DNA of 64,000 nt from Blautia sp900556555 (GTDB lineage Bacteria; Bacillota; Clostridia; Lachnospirales; Lachnospiraceae): NCBI GenBank assembly GCA_964250615.1, contig CAXUGM010000016.1; one strand, 5' to 3'. Of the stretch, positions 52,595-62,370 are shown in pieces; position 1 is the first letter of the stretch; each line of letters starts with the position of its first letter. Below the pieces are notes generated by a model. The model was given only the letters and a program-made list of their open reading frames with translations, did no database searches and was not told the DNA's origin. The position numbers and the translations under genes are program-made.

Positions 52595-53377
52595 ATGAAA
52601 GAAAGAATGAAGAAACTTTTGGCTTGTGCAGGAACAGTAGGAGCGTTAACAATTATGCTTTCGGTTCCGGTTATGGCAGATACGAAAGAGGATACTCAGA
52701 GTATAGAGACACAAGAAGTACAGGAAGAAGCATATGACTGGTCGGACAAGGCTGCGGCAGCGGTAAATACATATGCAAACATCCGCAGCGGGGCAGATAT
52801 CAACAACGAGCGTGTTGGAAAACTTCCGGCAGGTGCTGTTGTGACCGTTGAAGGAGAGGAAAACGGCTGGATGCAGGTTTCATCCGGGGATATCAAGGGA
52901 TATATCAGAGGAGATCTGCTGGTGCAGGGCGAAGATGCGAAAGAACTTTTCCAATCCATACATGGAGAAGGAGAAATCGTAGGGGCACAGCCTCTGGAAA
53001 CTCCGGTGCAGGCTGTTGTACAGCAGAACGCATCTGTTTTAGCATCCGATGCAGACCTTGCTCTTATGGCAGCAATCATCGAGTGTGAAGCGGGCGGAGA
53101 ATGCTACGAGGGTAAAATCGGTGTTGGTGCGGTTGTCATGAACCGTGTAAGAAGCAGCAGATTCCCGAACACACTCTCCGAAGTAATCTACCAGAGCGGG
53201 CAGTTTACTCCGGCAGCTACTGGAAAGCTGGCATCTGTCTTATCAAGAGGTGCAAGCCAGGCATGCTATGATGCAGCCAGAGATGTATTTGCAGGAGCAA
53301 ATACCATTGGAGACCGATTATTCTTCCATGCTGGAGGAGGAAGTGGACTGACGATTGGAAACCAGACTTTTTATTAA
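52595..53377 (+). CDS. SH3 and SleB-type cell wall hydrolase
   Basis: A 260-residue exported protein. Signal peptide (about 1-28, ending PVMADT), a bacterial SH3 domain (about 48-110; NIRSGADINNERVGKLPAGA) and a SleB hydrolase domain (about 150-260; IIECEAGGECYEGKIGVGAVVMNRV with the catalytic Glu). SleB-type enzymes are lytic transglycosylases of cortex or wall. AGGAGG lies nine bases before the ATG. Spore or vegetative role cannot be told, but a SigA promoter suggests vegetative. Confidence 0.88.
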   Translation: MKERMKKLLACAGTVGALTIMLSVPVMADTKEDTQSIETQEVQEEAYDWSDKAAAAVNTYANIRSGADINNERVGKLPAGAVVTVEGEENGWMQVSSGDIKGYIRGDLLVQGEDAKELFQSIHGEGEIVGAQPLETPVQAVVQQNASVLASDADLALMAAIIECEAGGECYEGKIGVGAVVMNRVRSSRFPNTLSEVIYQSGQFTPAATGKLASVLSRGASQACYDAARDVFAGANTIGDRLFFHAGGGSGLTIGNQTFY

Positions 53378-53382
53378 AAACT

Positions 53383-53436
53383 ACAAAAAAGAGGCCGTAT
53401 TGCTGTAACATCCAGCAGTGCGGCTTCTTTTTGTAA
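53383..53436 (+). terminator. terminator of the SleB-like gene
   Basis: AAAAAAGAGGCCG pairs with CGGCTTCTTTTT, with an inner GCTG/CAGC stem and a T-run. Confidence 0.85.
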
Positions 53437-53451
53437 AGATATAAAAAAACA

Positions 53452-53480
53452 TTGTTATTTTCAGAATATTAGGCTATAAT
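53452..53480 (+). promoter_or_regulatory. SigA promoter of the nfeD operon
   Basis: TTGTTA (53452-53457), 17 bases, TATAAT (53475-53480), 49 bases before the start. Confidence 0.72.
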
Positions 53481-53529
53481 AAGGTAACAAATCAGCACAA
53501 AGAATTTTAAGAAAAAGGTGGGATGATTG

Positions 53530-53970
53530 ATGACAGCAGGAACGATAACAATTATATGGCTTGTCCTTCTGGCAGTCCTTCTGGGCATCGAAATCGCTAC
53601 TATGGGACTGACGACAATCTGGTTTGCCGGAGGAGCACTGATTGCATTTTTGCTCTCTCTGTTTCAGGCACCACTTTGGAGCCAGATTGCAGTGTTTATC
53701 GTTGCATCCATAGTGCTGTTGATTTTCACCAGGCCTATTGCCCTGAAATATATGAATAAGGGCGTGGAGAAGACGAATGTGGACAGTATTCCCGGACAGA
53801 AAGGTATCGTCACACAGACCATTGACAATCTGAAGGCAGAAGGCCAGGTGACGATTCGGGGAATGGAGTGGAGTGCCCGTTCTAAGGATGAAAGTGTTAT
53901 TGAAGAAGGAAAAGTGGTAAAAGTAGCAGCAGTAGAAGGTGTAAAATTAATTGTAGAGGAGGAAAAATAG
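53530..53970 (+). CDS. NfeD family membrane protein
   Basis: A 146-residue protein with three or four N-terminal helices (about 5-70) and a C-terminal OB fold (about 85-145; GQKGIVTQTIDNLKAEGQVTIRG). NfeD proteins assemble with SPFH proteins at membrane microdomains. AGGTGGG lies about eight bases before the ATG. The next gene is its SPFH partner with one base between. Confidence 0.87.
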   Translation: MTAGTITIIWLVLLAVLLGIEIATMGLTTIWFAGGALIAFLLSLFQAPLWSQIAVFIVASIVLLIFTRPIALKYMNKGVEKTNVDSIPGQKGIVTQTIDNLKAEGQVTIRGMEWSARSKDESVIEEGKVVKVAAVEGVKLIVEEEK

Positions 53971-53971
53971 T

Positions 53972-54904
53972 ATGTTTCTTATTATTTTTGCAGTGTTTTT
54001 GGTACTTGTATTGATTATTGCGGCATCTTGTATCAGGATTGTGCCGCAGGCACATGCTCTAATTGTGGAACGCCTGGGAATGTACAAAGCGACCTGGGGA
54101 ACCGGGCTTCACTTCAAGGCTCCATTTGTTGACCGGATTGCAAAGCGTGTGAACTTAAAAGAGCAGGTGGTTGACTTTGCACCGCAGCCTGTTATCACAA
54201 AAGATAACGTTACGATGAGGATTGATACCGTTGTATTCTTCCAGATCACAGACCCGAGATTATTTACCTATGGTGTGGAAAATCCGATCATGGCTATTGA
54301 AAATCTGACAGCTACTACCCTTCGTAATATTATTGGTGACATGGAGTTAGATGCAACACTGACCTCCAGAGAGATTATCAACACCAAGATGAGGGCATCT
54401 CTGGATGTTGCCACAGACCCATGGGGAATCAAGGTAAACCGTGTAGAATTGAAGAACATTATTCCTCCGGCAGCAATCCAGGAAGCAATGGAAAAACAGA
54501 TGAAGGCAGAGCGTGAACGCCGTGAAGCTATCCTGAAGGCAGAAGGAGAGAAGAAATCTACCATCCTTGTGGCAGAAGGTAAGAAAGAATCAGCAATCCT
54601 TGATGCAGAGGCAGAGAAACAGGCTGCTATCCTGAGAGCAGAAGCTGAGAAGGAAAAAATGATCAAAGAAGCAGAAGGTCAGGCAGAAGCCATTCTGAAG
54701 GTGCAGCAGGCTAAGGCAGATGGTATCCGTTTCATCAAAGAGGCGGGTGCTGATCAGAGCGTACTTACACTGAAGAGCCTGGAAGCTTTTGCACAGGCGG
54801 CAGACGGCCGTGCTACCAAGATTATCATTCCATCCGAGATACAGGGAATTGCAGGACTTGTGACTTCTCTGGTGGAAGTGGCAGGCAAAGAAAAAGAGAA
54901 TTAA
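53972..54904 (+). CDS. SPFH domain (stomatin/QmcA) protein
   Basis: A 310-residue protein with a membrane helix (about 2-22), an SPFH domain (about 25-195) and a long Ala/Glu/Lys coiled coil (about 175-250; repeats of AEGEKK and AEAEK). It forms ring assemblies that organise membrane proteins such as proteases. GAGGAGG overlaps the nfeD stop, so the two are translationally coupled. Confidence 0.93.
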   Translation: MFLIIFAVFLVLVLIIAASCIRIVPQAHALIVERLGMYKATWGTGLHFKAPFVDRIAKRVNLKEQVVDFAPQPVITKDNVTMRIDTVVFFQITDPRLFTYGVENPIMAIENLTATTLRNIIGDMELDATLTSREIINTKMRASLDVATDPWGIKVNRVELKNIIPPAAIQEAMEKQMKAERERREAILKAEGEKKSTILVAEGKKESAILDAEAEKQAAILRAEAEKEKMIKEAEGQAEAILKVQQAKADGIRFIKEAGADQSVLTLKSLEAFAQAADGRATKIIIPSEIQGIAGLVTSLVEVAGKEKEN

Positions 54905-54918
54905 AGGTTACATTCAGC

Positions 54919-54960
54919 AAGGGGGCTGCTGCATAAGATGCGGCAGTCCTTTCGGTTTTT
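54919..54960 (+). terminator. terminator of the nfeD-SPFH operon
   Basis: AAGGGGGCTGCTGC pairs with GCGGCAGTCCTT (with mismatches) and ends in TTTTT. Confidence 0.72.
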
Positions 54961-54988
54961 CAAAGATTGTATGCAGTGAGGTAAGTAT

Positions 54989-56179
54989 ATGAAAGCAGTG
55001 ATTGACCTTACCAAAGAATATGGGCTGGTGTTAGAAGGCGGAGGCGCCAAAGGTGCTTATCAAATCGGAGCATGGAAAGCCATGCAGGAGGCTGGTGTCA
55101 AGATTAAGGGGATTGCAGGAACCAGTGTAGGTGCATTAAACGGAGCATTGATCTGCATGGGAGATTTGGAAAAAGCAGAGCATCTGTGGGAGAATATTTC
55201 TTATTCTAAGATTATGTCCGTGGATGATGAGCTGATGGGAGAGATTTTTAAGCATAAGAAAATCAGCAAAGAGGCACTGAAAGACATGATAGATTATATT
55301 TCAGACGGTGGGCTGGATGTGTCTCCTCTGAAACAGTTGATTGTAGAAAGTATTGATGAGGAAAAAATCAAAAATTCTCCGATTGATCTGTATGTACTGA
55401 CCTTTAATGTAGATGAGTTCCGGGAACTAGATATTGATATGAAAGAGACAGAGCCGGAACTGATGAAGGATTTTCTTTTGGCCAGTGCGTACGTTTTTCC
55501 TATTTTCAAAAATGAAAAGCTCCACGGAAAGACCTACATTGATGGCGGTGCCGTCAATAATGTGCCGCTGGGCTCCCTTGTAGACCGGGGATATGAGGAT
55601 ATCATTGTAATCCGCATTTTTGGAATCGGCAGGGAAAAGAAGGTTAAAATACCGGAGGGGACACATATTTATACCGTAGCACCTTCGGTAAGCCTGGGAA
55701 GTATCCTGGATTTCAACCAGAAAAAGAGCAGGATGCATATAAAAAGAGGGTATTTCGATACCATGCGTATGATTTACGGGCTGTCAGGTAAAATATATTA
55801 TATTGATGAACAGGCCGAAGAGTGCTATTATTTAAAGCAACTAACAGAATTGAATCAGGATATTTATGAATACCTGATGGAAGTATATAAGCTAAATGCA
55901 GAACCAGAGCAGTATTTGAGAAAGCTGATAGAAATTATTCTTCCGGTCATTGCGGATGAATTGCAGCTTTCCAGGGACTGGAATTACAGAGAGTTGTATT
56001 TATCTATGCTGGAGGCAGCAGCGAGAATCTGTAGGATCCAGAAGTATAAGATTTATACGGTGGAGGAATTGCAGAACAAAGTCAGGGGGAAGCTAAAAGA
56101 TTTGGATGGAGAACTTCCGGCTTTTGTACAGATTATTTCAAAAGATACACTGATACAGCCGCAGCAGGATGATATATAA
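54989..56179 (+). CDS. patatin-like phospholipase
   Basis: A 396-residue lipid acyl hydrolase. The oxyanion loop is GGGAKGAYQ (from residue 17), the nucleophile Ser46 in GTSVG and the dyad Asp185 in DGGAVNN. The C-terminal ~170 residues add a helical region beyond the usual patatin core. It acts on phospholipids or acyl esters, inside the cell (no signal peptide). Confidence 0.92.
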   Translation: MKAVIDLTKEYGLVLEGGGAKGAYQIGAWKAMQEAGVKIKGIAGTSVGALNGALICMGDLEKAEHLWENISYSKIMSVDDELMGEIFKHKKISKEALKDMIDYISDGGLDVSPLKQLIVESIDEEKIKNSPIDLYVLTFNVDEFRELDIDMKETEPELMKDFLLASAYVFPIFKNEKLHGKTYIDGGAVNNVPLGSLVDRGYEDIIVIRIFGIGREKKVKIPEGTHIYTVAPSVSLGSILDFNQKKSRMHIKRGYFDTMRMIYGLSGKIYYIDEQAEECYYLKQLTELNQDIYEYLMEVYKLNAEPEQYLRKLIEIILPVIADELQLSRDWNYRELYLSMLEAAARICRIQKYKIYTVEELQNKVRGKLKDLDGELPAFVQIISKDTLIQPQQDDI

Positions 56180-56207
56180 AAATTAAGGAAACAGGGAGGA
56201 TACCCAC

Positions 56208-57197
56208 ATGGATTTAAAAGGACGCAGTTTTTTGACATTGAAGGATTTTACAAAAGAAGAGATTGAATATCTGGTTACTTTGGCGGCAGAGCTGAAGGCA
56301 AAGAAAAAACAGGGGATTCCTGTGGATACCTTAAGAGGCAAAAATATTGCTTTGATTTTTGAAAAAACCAGTACCAGAACACGGTGTTCTTTCGAAACAG
56401 CGGCTCATGACCTGGGAATGGGAAGTACCTATCTTGATCCGAAAAGCTCTCAGATTGGAAAGAAAGAAAGCATCAAAGATACGGCGAGAGTTCTTGGAAG
56501 GATTTATGACGGAATCGAATACAGGGGATACGGACAGGAAAAAGTAGAAGCATTGGCAAAATATGCGGGTGTACCGGTATGGAATGGACTGACCAATGAG
56601 TATCATCCGACACAGATGCTGGCGGATCTGCTGACTATCAAGGAACATCTTGGAAGAACAGAAGGTGTAAAACTTGTGTATATGGGAGATGCCAGATATA
56701 ATATGGGAAATTCTCTGATGATTCTCTGTGCGAAGATGGGAATGCATTTCGTGGCTTGTGCCCCTCGGAAATATTTCCCGAATCAGGAGCTTGTGGAAGA
56801 ATGCAGGAAATACGCAGAAGAATCCGGTGCAACGATTACATTGACAGAGGATGTACAAGAGGGAACTAAAGGAGCCGATGTGATTTATACCGATGTGTGG
56901 GTTTCCATGGGTGAGCCGGATGAGGTCTGGGAAGAACGTATCCGGGAACTGACTCCGTATAAAGTGACAACCGAAGTCATGAAAAATGCAGGAGACCAGG
57001 CGATTTTCCTTCACTGCCTGCCAGCATTCCATGACCTGGAAACAGAAATCGGAAAAGAGATGAGCCAGCGTTTCGGTATTACAGATATGGAGGTCACAGA
57101 CGAAGTATTTGAATCTGCACAGTCTGTAGTATTTGATGAGGCAGAGAATAGAATGCACACCATCAAGGCTGTGATGGCGGCTACTTTAGGTGCATAG
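56208..57197 (+). CDS. argF: ornithine carbamoyltransferase
   Basis: A 329-residue OTCase that makes citrulline from ornithine and carbamoyl phosphate. Carbamoyl phosphate loop STRTRCSFE, ornithine site HCLPAFHD, and NGLTNEYHPTQ. GGGAGGA precedes the ATG. Anabolic (ArgF) and catabolic (ArcB) forms share these marks; no arcA or arcC is near, so biosynthesis is more likely. birA starts two bases after its stop. Confidence 0.94.
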   Translation: MDLKGRSFLTLKDFTKEEIEYLVTLAAELKAKKKQGIPVDTLRGKNIALIFEKTSTRTRCSFETAAHDLGMGSTYLDPKSSQIGKKESIKDTARVLGRIYDGIEYRGYGQEKVEALAKYAGVPVWNGLTNEYHPTQMLADLLTIKEHLGRTEGVKLVYMGDARYNMGNSLMILCAKMGMHFVACAPRKYFPNQELVEECRKYAEESGATITLTEDVQEGTKGADVIYTDVWVSMGEPDEVWEERIRELTPYKVTTEVMKNAGDQAIFLHCLPAFHDLETEIGKEMSQRFGITDMEVTDEVFESAQSVVFDEAENRMHTIKAVMAATLGA

Positions 57198-57199
57198 TC

Positions 57200-58003
57200 A
57201 TGCAGGAAGAACTGAAAGAGATAATAAAGACCAGGTGGATAGGGAGAAAGCTGTTCTTCCGGGAGCAGACAGACTCCACCATTACCTGGGCAAAAGAAGC
57301 TGCAAAAAAAAGTAAAGACATGGAACTAAACGGTGCCCTGTTTCTGGCAGATACACAGACCGGAGGGAAGGGAAGAATCGGAAGAGTCTGGAATTCCCCT
57401 CCAAAAGAGAATATTTATATGAACCTCCTGCTCATGAAGCCTGAGATCTTGCCGGTTCATGCCTCATCCCTTACCCTGGTTATGGGGCTGGCTGTGGCAA
57501 AGGCAGCAGAGGAATTAACCGGGAAACCAGTGGGTATTAAGTGGCCAAATGATGTGGTTATGTCAGGGAAAAAGATTTGCGGTATTCTCACAGAAATGAG
57601 AGTTTTGAATATCATGCCGGAATATATTACCATTGGTGTGGGGATTAATGTAAATCAGCGGGAGTTTCCTCCTGAGTTGCAGGACAAGGCAACTTCTCTT
57701 TTCCTGGAGACAGAACAGGAACAGTCACGGGCAGCAGTGGCAGCAAGAACCATGGAATATTTTGAAGAATATTATGAGAAATTTTTACAGACTCAGGATT
57801 TGCGTTTGTTAAAAGAACCATATGAAGCATTGCTGCTGAACAAAGACCAGCCTGTGCGGATTTTGGAGAAGAACAGTGAGAGCCTTGGAATTGCCAGAGG
57901 AATTACGGAAACAGGAGAACTCCTGGTGGAAGAAGAAAACGGTGAAATAAGAAAAGTGCTTTCCGGAGAAGTCTCCGTGAGAGGGCTTTACAGTTATGTA
58001 TAA
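57200..58003 (+). CDS. birA: biotin-protein ligase without DNA-binding domain
   Basis: A 267-residue class I biotin-[acetyl-CoA-carboxylase] ligase. The biotin loop is GGKGRIGRVWNSP and the lysine region KWPNDVVMSGKKICGIL, followed by a small SH3-like C-terminal domain. It lacks the helix-turn-helix of BirA repressors, so it only attaches biotin. It starts two bases past the argF stop. Confidence 0.92.
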   Translation: MQEELKEIIKTRWIGRKLFFREQTDSTITWAKEAAKKSKDMELNGALFLADTQTGGKGRIGRVWNSPPKENIYMNLLLMKPEILPVHASSLTLVMGLAVAKAAEELTGKPVGIKWPNDVVMSGKKICGILTEMRVLNIMPEYITIGVGINVNQREFPPELQDKATSLFLETEQEQSRAAVAARTMEYFEEYYEKFLQTQDLRLLKEPYEALLLNKDQPVRILEKNSESLGIARGITETGELLVEEENGEIRKVLSGEVSVRGLYSYV

Positions 58004-58015
58004 AGGGAGAACGAT

Positions 58016-58351
58016 ATGTATAAGGATAAAGTAGTTTTATGCGGTGCAAGTGCCTATGAGCAAAAATATTATTTTAATGATGATTTTGCGTCTTTGCCCC
58101 AGTCTGTGCAGGATGAACTGCATATCATGTGTGTGTTATACACAGAAGAAATCGGCGGGGTGCTGACCCTGGAATTTGATGAGGAGGGCAATCTTCAGTT
58201 TCAGGTAGAGGCATTGGAAGCAGATGCCATGTTTGACGAAATCGGAAGTGTACTTAGGATTAAGGATTTAAGAAACAAGAAACGGGAACTTTTGGAATCC
58301 CTGGAAACTTATTACAGAGTATTTTTTCTGGGCGAAAATGTAGGAGAATAG
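58016..58351 (+). CDS. DUF6145-like small protein
   Basis: A 111-residue acidic protein with no membrane segment. It has CGASAYEQKYYFN near the start and KKRELLESLETYYRVFF at the end. From memory it fits the uncharacterised DUF6145 of Lachnospiraceae. GGGAGAACG precedes the ATG. It sits between birA and coaX in one operon; function unknown. Confidence 0.7.
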   Translation: MYKDKVVLCGASAYEQKYYFNDDFASLPQSVQDELHIMCVLYTEEIGGVLTLEFDEEGNLQFQVEALEADAMFDEIGSVLRIKDLRNKKRELLESLETYYRVFFLGENVGE

Positions 58352-58354
58352 AGC

Positions 58355-59134
58355 ATGTTATTAGTAATCGATGTTGGCAATACACACATTACCTTAGGTG
58401 TTTTTAATAAGAAAGAACTGGTGGGGACCTTCCGCCTTACAACCAGACAGAATCGTACCTCAGACGAATATGGCATTTTCATGTGCGATGTACTGAAATA
58501 TCAGGGAATCAATAAAGATGAGATTGAAGATGTTATTATCAGTTCCGTTGTGCCGGATGTGATGCATTCTCTGGTTAGCAGTGTGATTAAATATTTCCAT
58601 GTGAAACCATTAAATGTAGGACCGGGATGCAAGACAGGAATCAAAGTGACAACAGTGAACCCAAAAGAAGTGGGAGCAGACAGAATCGTGGATGCTGTTG
58701 CGGCCTATGAGATTTACGGAGGACCGGTTCTGGTTCTTGATTTTGGCACAGCTACCACATACGATTTGATTACAGAAGATGGAAGCTTTGAGGTTGGAAT
58801 TACCTCTCCCGGTATTGAAATCAGTGCGAAAGCCTTGTGGCAGGATGCAGCGAAACTGCCTAAGATTGCTATTCAGAAGCCAAAGAGTATTTTGGCAAAG
58901 GAAACCATCAGCAGTATGCAGGCAGGTCTGGTATATGGCTATATCGGACAAGTAGAATACATTGTGAAAAAAGTGAAGGAAGAATCTGGAATCCAGGATT
59001 TGAAGGTCGTGGCAACAGGGGGTCTTGGAAAACTGATTGCAGACGAGACAGATGCCATTGATGTATATGATGCACAGCTTACCTTAGAAGGTCTCCGGAT
59101 TATTTACGAAAAAACCAGAAAAAGCAGAGGGTGA
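58355..59134 (+). CDS. coaX: type III pantothenate kinase
   Basis: A 259-residue ASKHA kinase. It carries DVGNTHITLGVF (phosphate loop), VGADRIVDAVAAY (pantothenate site), DFGTATTYD and GGITSPGIEIS-like marks. It makes 4'-phosphopantothenate for CoA and, unlike type I/II kinases, is not feedback-inhibited by CoA (family knowledge). Three bases follow the small gene before it. Confidence 0.94.
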   Translation: MLLVIDVGNTHITLGVFNKKELVGTFRLTTRQNRTSDEYGIFMCDVLKYQGINKDEIEDVIISSVVPDVMHSLVSSVIKYFHVKPLNVGPGCKTGIKVTTVNPKEVGADRIVDAVAAYEIYGGPVLVLDFGTATTYDLITEDGSFEVGITSPGIEISAKALWQDAAKLPKIAIQKPKSILAKETISSMQAGLVYGYIGQVEYIVKKVKEESGIQDLKVVATGGLGKLIADETDAIDVYDAQLTLEGLRIIYEKTRKSRG

Positions 59135-59136
59135 CT

Positions 59137-60093
59137 ATGAGTCTGAAAATTGGAAATGTATTGTTGGAAAACAATTTGATACTGGCACCTATGGCAGGGG
59201 TAACAGACCTGCCATTTCGTTTGCTGTGCAAGGAACAGGGGGCAGGATTAATCTGTACGGAGATGGTTAGTGCCAAGGCTATTTATTTCAAAAATAAAAA
59301 TACAGAAAGCCTCATGGAGATTGACGAGCGGGAACGTCCGGTTTCCCTTCAGCTCTTTGGTTCAGAGCCGGATTTGATGGCAGAGATTGCCAGACAGATC
59401 GAGCCAAGAAACTTTGATATTCTGGATATCAATATGGGATGTCCTGTGCCCAAGGTAGTGAACAACGGAGAAGGTTCTGCGTTGATGAAAAATCCAAAAC
59501 TTGTGCATGAAATCGTGTCCAAGGTGTCAAAAGCCATTCAAAAGCCAGTTACAGTGAAAATCAGAAAAGGATTTACAGAAGATAGTGTAAATGCGGTGGA
59601 AATCGCAAAAATCCTGGAAGATGCAGGGGCAGCGGCGGTGGCTGTTCATGGCCGCACAAGAGAACAGTATTATTCCGGGCAGGCAGACTGGGAGATTATC
59701 CGCAAGGTCAAAGAAGCAGTTTCCATTCCCGTTATTGGAAATGGTGATGTGGATTCCCCACAGAAGGCAGAAGCACTGGTAAAAGAGACCGGATGTGACG
59801 GTATTATGATAGGAAGGGCAGTACAGGGAAATCCCTGGCTGTTTTCAAGAATCCTTCATTATCAGCAGACAGGAGAACTTTTGCCAGGACCAGGGATGGA
59901 AGAAATAAAAGAAATGATTCTCCGTCATGCAAAAATGCAGTTGGAATACAAAGGAAATTATACGGGAATGCGGGAGATGCGCAAACATGTAGCCTGGTAC
60001 ACCACAGGGATGCCCCATTCTGCATCTGTACGCCGGATGGTAAACGAAGTGGAATCTTATGAGCAGTTAGAGGAACTGGTGAGCAGAATGTGA
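59137..60093 (+). CDS. dus: tRNA dihydrouridine synthase (Dus family)
   Basis: A 318-residue FMN enzyme that reduces uridines in tRNA to dihydrouridine. Marks are APMAGVTDLPFR, MVSAKA, NMGCPVPKV (catalytic Cys), RKGF, VHGRTREQYYSG and GNGDV. GAGGG lies five bases before the ATG at 59137; a GTG at 59131 overlaps the coaX stop and is less likely. It resembles DusB. Confidence 0.92.
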   Translation: MSLKIGNVLLENNLILAPMAGVTDLPFRLLCKEQGAGLICTEMVSAKAIYFKNKNTESLMEIDERERPVSLQLFGSEPDLMAEIARQIEPRNFDILDINMGCPVPKVVNNGEGSALMKNPKLVHEIVSKVSKAIQKPVTVKIRKGFTEDSVNAVEIAKILEDAGAAAVAVHGRTREQYYSGQADWEIIRKVKEAVSIPVIGNGDVDSPQKAEALVKETGCDGIMIGRAVQGNPWLFSRILHYQQTGELLPGPGMEEIKEMILRHAKMQLEYKGNYTGMREMRKHVAWYTTGMPHSASVRRMVNEVESYEQLEELVSRM

Positions 60094-60154
60094 GAGAAAT
60101 CTCCCTGCGATTTATAAAAAGTGTATGAAAAATACGATAGACAGCCTATTTGGC

Positions 60155-60183
60155 TTGACATCTGCATAGGTATTATTTATAAT
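60155..60183 (+). promoter_or_regulatory. consensus SigA promoter of greA-lysS
   Basis: TTGACA (60155-60160), 17 bases, TATAAT (60178-60183). Both boxes match the consensus fully. It is 79 bases before greA. Confidence 0.9.
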
Positions 60184-60261
60184 GTTATGACTGTTAAGTA
60201 GTGATATTTACAGGAAAACAAGATAGGTACTGTAGATATTGGAGAAAGGGTGTAAAGAATT

Positions 60262-60744
60262 ATGGAAGAAAAGAAAGTAATATTAACTTACGCTGGATTG
60301 ACACAATTAGAGGATGAGCTTCACGATTTAAAAATTGTAAAGAGAAAAGAAGTTGCAGAAAAGATCAAAGAAGCAAGAGAACAGGGTGACTTATCTGAAA
60401 ATGCTGAGTATGATGCAGCTATGGACGAGCAGAGAGATATTGAGGCAAGAATCGAACAGATAGAAAAAATCCTCAAAAACGCAGAAGTTGTAGTAGAGGA
60501 TGAAGTAGACGTAAATAAAATCAGCGTTGGATGTAAAGTAAAAGTATATGATGTAGAATTCGAAGAAGAAATCGAGTTCAAGATTGTTGGTTCTACAGAA
60601 GCAAACAGTCTGGAAGGAAAAATTTCTAATGAATCACCAGTAGGAAAAGCACTGATTGGCGCTTCTATCGGTGAAACCGTTTCTGTTGAAATGCCTTCCG
60701 GTGTGATGGAATATAAAGTTCTTGGTATTGAAAGAAACATTTAA
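60262..60744 (+). CDS. greA: transcription elongation factor GreA
   Basis: A 160-residue protein. The N-terminal coiled coil (about 10-77; LSENAEYDAAMDEQ at the tip with the acidic Asp/Glu) enters the RNA polymerase channel and stimulates cleavage of backtracked RNA. The C-terminal FKBP-like domain ends EYKVLGIE. It precedes lysS by 28 bases, a pairing seen across Firmicutes. Confidence 0.95.
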   Translation: MEEKKVILTYAGLTQLEDELHDLKIVKRKEVAEKIKEAREQGDLSENAEYDAAMDEQRDIEARIEQIEKILKNAEVVVEDEVDVNKISVGCKVKVYDVEFEEEIEFKIVGSTEANSLEGKISNESPVGKALIGASIGETVSVEMPSGVMEYKVLGIERNI

Positions 60745-60772
60745 TTAAAATAAACGAAGGAGAGTGTGAAAA

Positions 60773-62263
60773 GTGGCAGAGCAGAAGAAGACACAGGAAC
60801 AGGACTTAAATCAGTTATTAAAGGTTCGCCGTGAGAAATTAGCTGATTTGCAGGAAAATGGAAGGGATCCATTTCAGATTACAAAATTTAATGTAACACA
60901 CCATAGCATGGAAGTAAAAAATGCTTTTGATGAATTAGAGGGTAAAACCGTTACTCTGGCAGGACGAATGATGTCCAAACGTGTTATGGGTAAGGCTTCT
61001 TTTTGCAGTGTTCAGGATTTACAGGGTGCTATCCAGTCTTATGTAGCAAGAGACAATGTAGGAGAAGAAGCTTACAAAGACTTTAAGAAAATGGATATTG
61101 GAGACCTGGTAGGAATCACAGGTGAGGTATTTAAGACAAAAACAGGTGAAATTTCTATTCATGCCACAGAAGTAACACTGTTATCTAAGAGTTTAAAACC
61201 GCTTCCGGAGAAATTCCATGGTTTAACAAATACAGACCTGCGTTACCGTCAGAGATACGTGGATCTTATCATGAATGCAGATGTAAAGGAAACCTTTATC
61301 AAGCGTTCTAAAATCATTGCAAGCATCCGTAATTACTTAAACGGACAGGGATTCTTGGAAGTGGAGACACCTATGCTGGTGGCAAATGCCGGTGGTGCAG
61401 CAGCACGCCCATTTGAGACTCATTTCAATGCTCTGGATGAGGACTTTAAGCTCCGTATTTCTCTGGAATTATATCTGAAGAGATTAATCGTAGGCGGTAT
61501 GGAGAGAGTGTACGAAATCGGCCGTGTATTCCGTAACGAAGGTCTGGATACCAGACATAATCCGGAATTTACCCTGATGGAGCTTTACCAGGCATATACA
61601 GACTACCACGGCATGATGGATTTAACAGAAAACCTGTACCGTCATGTGGCACAGGAAGTTCTTGGAACTACAAAAATTGTGTACAATGGTATTGAGATGG
61701 ATTTAGGAAAGCCATTTGAACGTATCACCATGGTAGACGCAGTTAAGAAATATGCAGGTGTTGACTTTAATGAAATCCACACTCTGAAAGAAGCAAGAGA
61801 AGTTGCCAAAGAACATCATGTAGAATATGAAGAAAGACACAAAAAAGGCGATATCCTGGCACTGTTCTTCGAAGAATTTGCAGAAGAACATCTGATTCAG
61901 CCTACTTTTGTTATGGATCATCCAATTGAGATTTCCCCTCTGACAAAGAAGAAACCAGAAGATCCAGAATATACAGAGAGATTCGAGTTCTTCATGAACG
62001 GATGGGAAATGGCCAATGCTTATTCAGAATTAAATGACCCAATCGACCAGAGAGAACGTTTCAAAGCACAGGAAGAACTTCTGGCACAGGGTGATGAAGA
62101 AGCAAACACCACAGATGAAGACTTTATGAATGCTCTGGAAATTGGTATGCCGCCTACAGGTGGTATCGGATTCGGTATCGACAGAATGGTTATGCTGCTG
62201 ACAGACAGTGCTGCTATTCGTGACGTTTTACTGTTTCCAACAATGAAGAGCCTTGATAAGTAA
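60773..62263 (+). CDS. lysS: lysyl-tRNA synthetase, class II
   Basis: A 496-residue class II LysRS. It has an N-terminal OB fold (about 55-160), motif 2 in FRNEGLDTRHNPEFT and motif 3 in GIGFGIDRMVM. The start is GTG with GAAGGAG about ten bases upstream. It is the last gene of the greA operon. The repeats and terminator after it are described separately. Confidence 0.95.
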   Translation: MAEQKKTQEQDLNQLLKVRREKLADLQENGRDPFQITKFNVTHHSMEVKNAFDELEGKTVTLAGRMMSKRVMGKASFCSVQDLQGAIQSYVARDNVGEEAYKDFKKMDIGDLVGITGEVFKTKTGEISIHATEVTLLSKSLKPLPEKFHGLTNTDLRYRQRYVDLIMNADVKETFIKRSKIIASIRNYLNGQGFLEVETPMLVANAGGAAARPFETHFNALDEDFKLRISLELYLKRLIVGGMERVYEIGRVFRNEGLDTRHNPEFTLMELYQAYTDYHGMMDLTENLYRHVAQEVLGTTKIVYNGIEMDLGKPFERITMVDAVKKYAGVDFNEIHTLKEAREVAKEHHVEYEERHKKGDILALFFEEFAEEHLIQPTFVMDHPIEISPLTKKKPEDPEYTERFEFFMNGWEMANAYSELNDPIDQRERFKAQEELLAQGDEEANTTDEDFMNALEIGMPPTGGIGFGIDRMVMLLTDSAAIRDVLLFPTMKSLDK

Positions 62264-62320
62264 TTTGGCAAAAAAGCCAGTATTTATGCGGGTTTCAGGG
62301 GTTCTGAAAACCTAAAAAAC

Positions 62321-62370
62321 TTACACCATACACCACACTTACACCAATTGGTGCAGAAGTTTGTGCAGAG
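62321..62370. repeat. TTACACCA and GTGCAGA short repeats after lysS
   Basis: TTACACCA occurs at 62321 and 62339 with TACACCA between (62329), an inverted TTGGTG at 62348, and GTGCAGA at 62351 and 62363. This cluster of 7-8-base repeats between lysS and its terminator resembles arm sites of a tyrosine recombinase. That reading is inference. Confidence 0.5.

Noticed and set aside
56331..57158. 275-codon minus-strand frame opposite argF
   Set aside because: A shadow of a conserved enzyme gene with Cys/His-rich, non-globular sequence.
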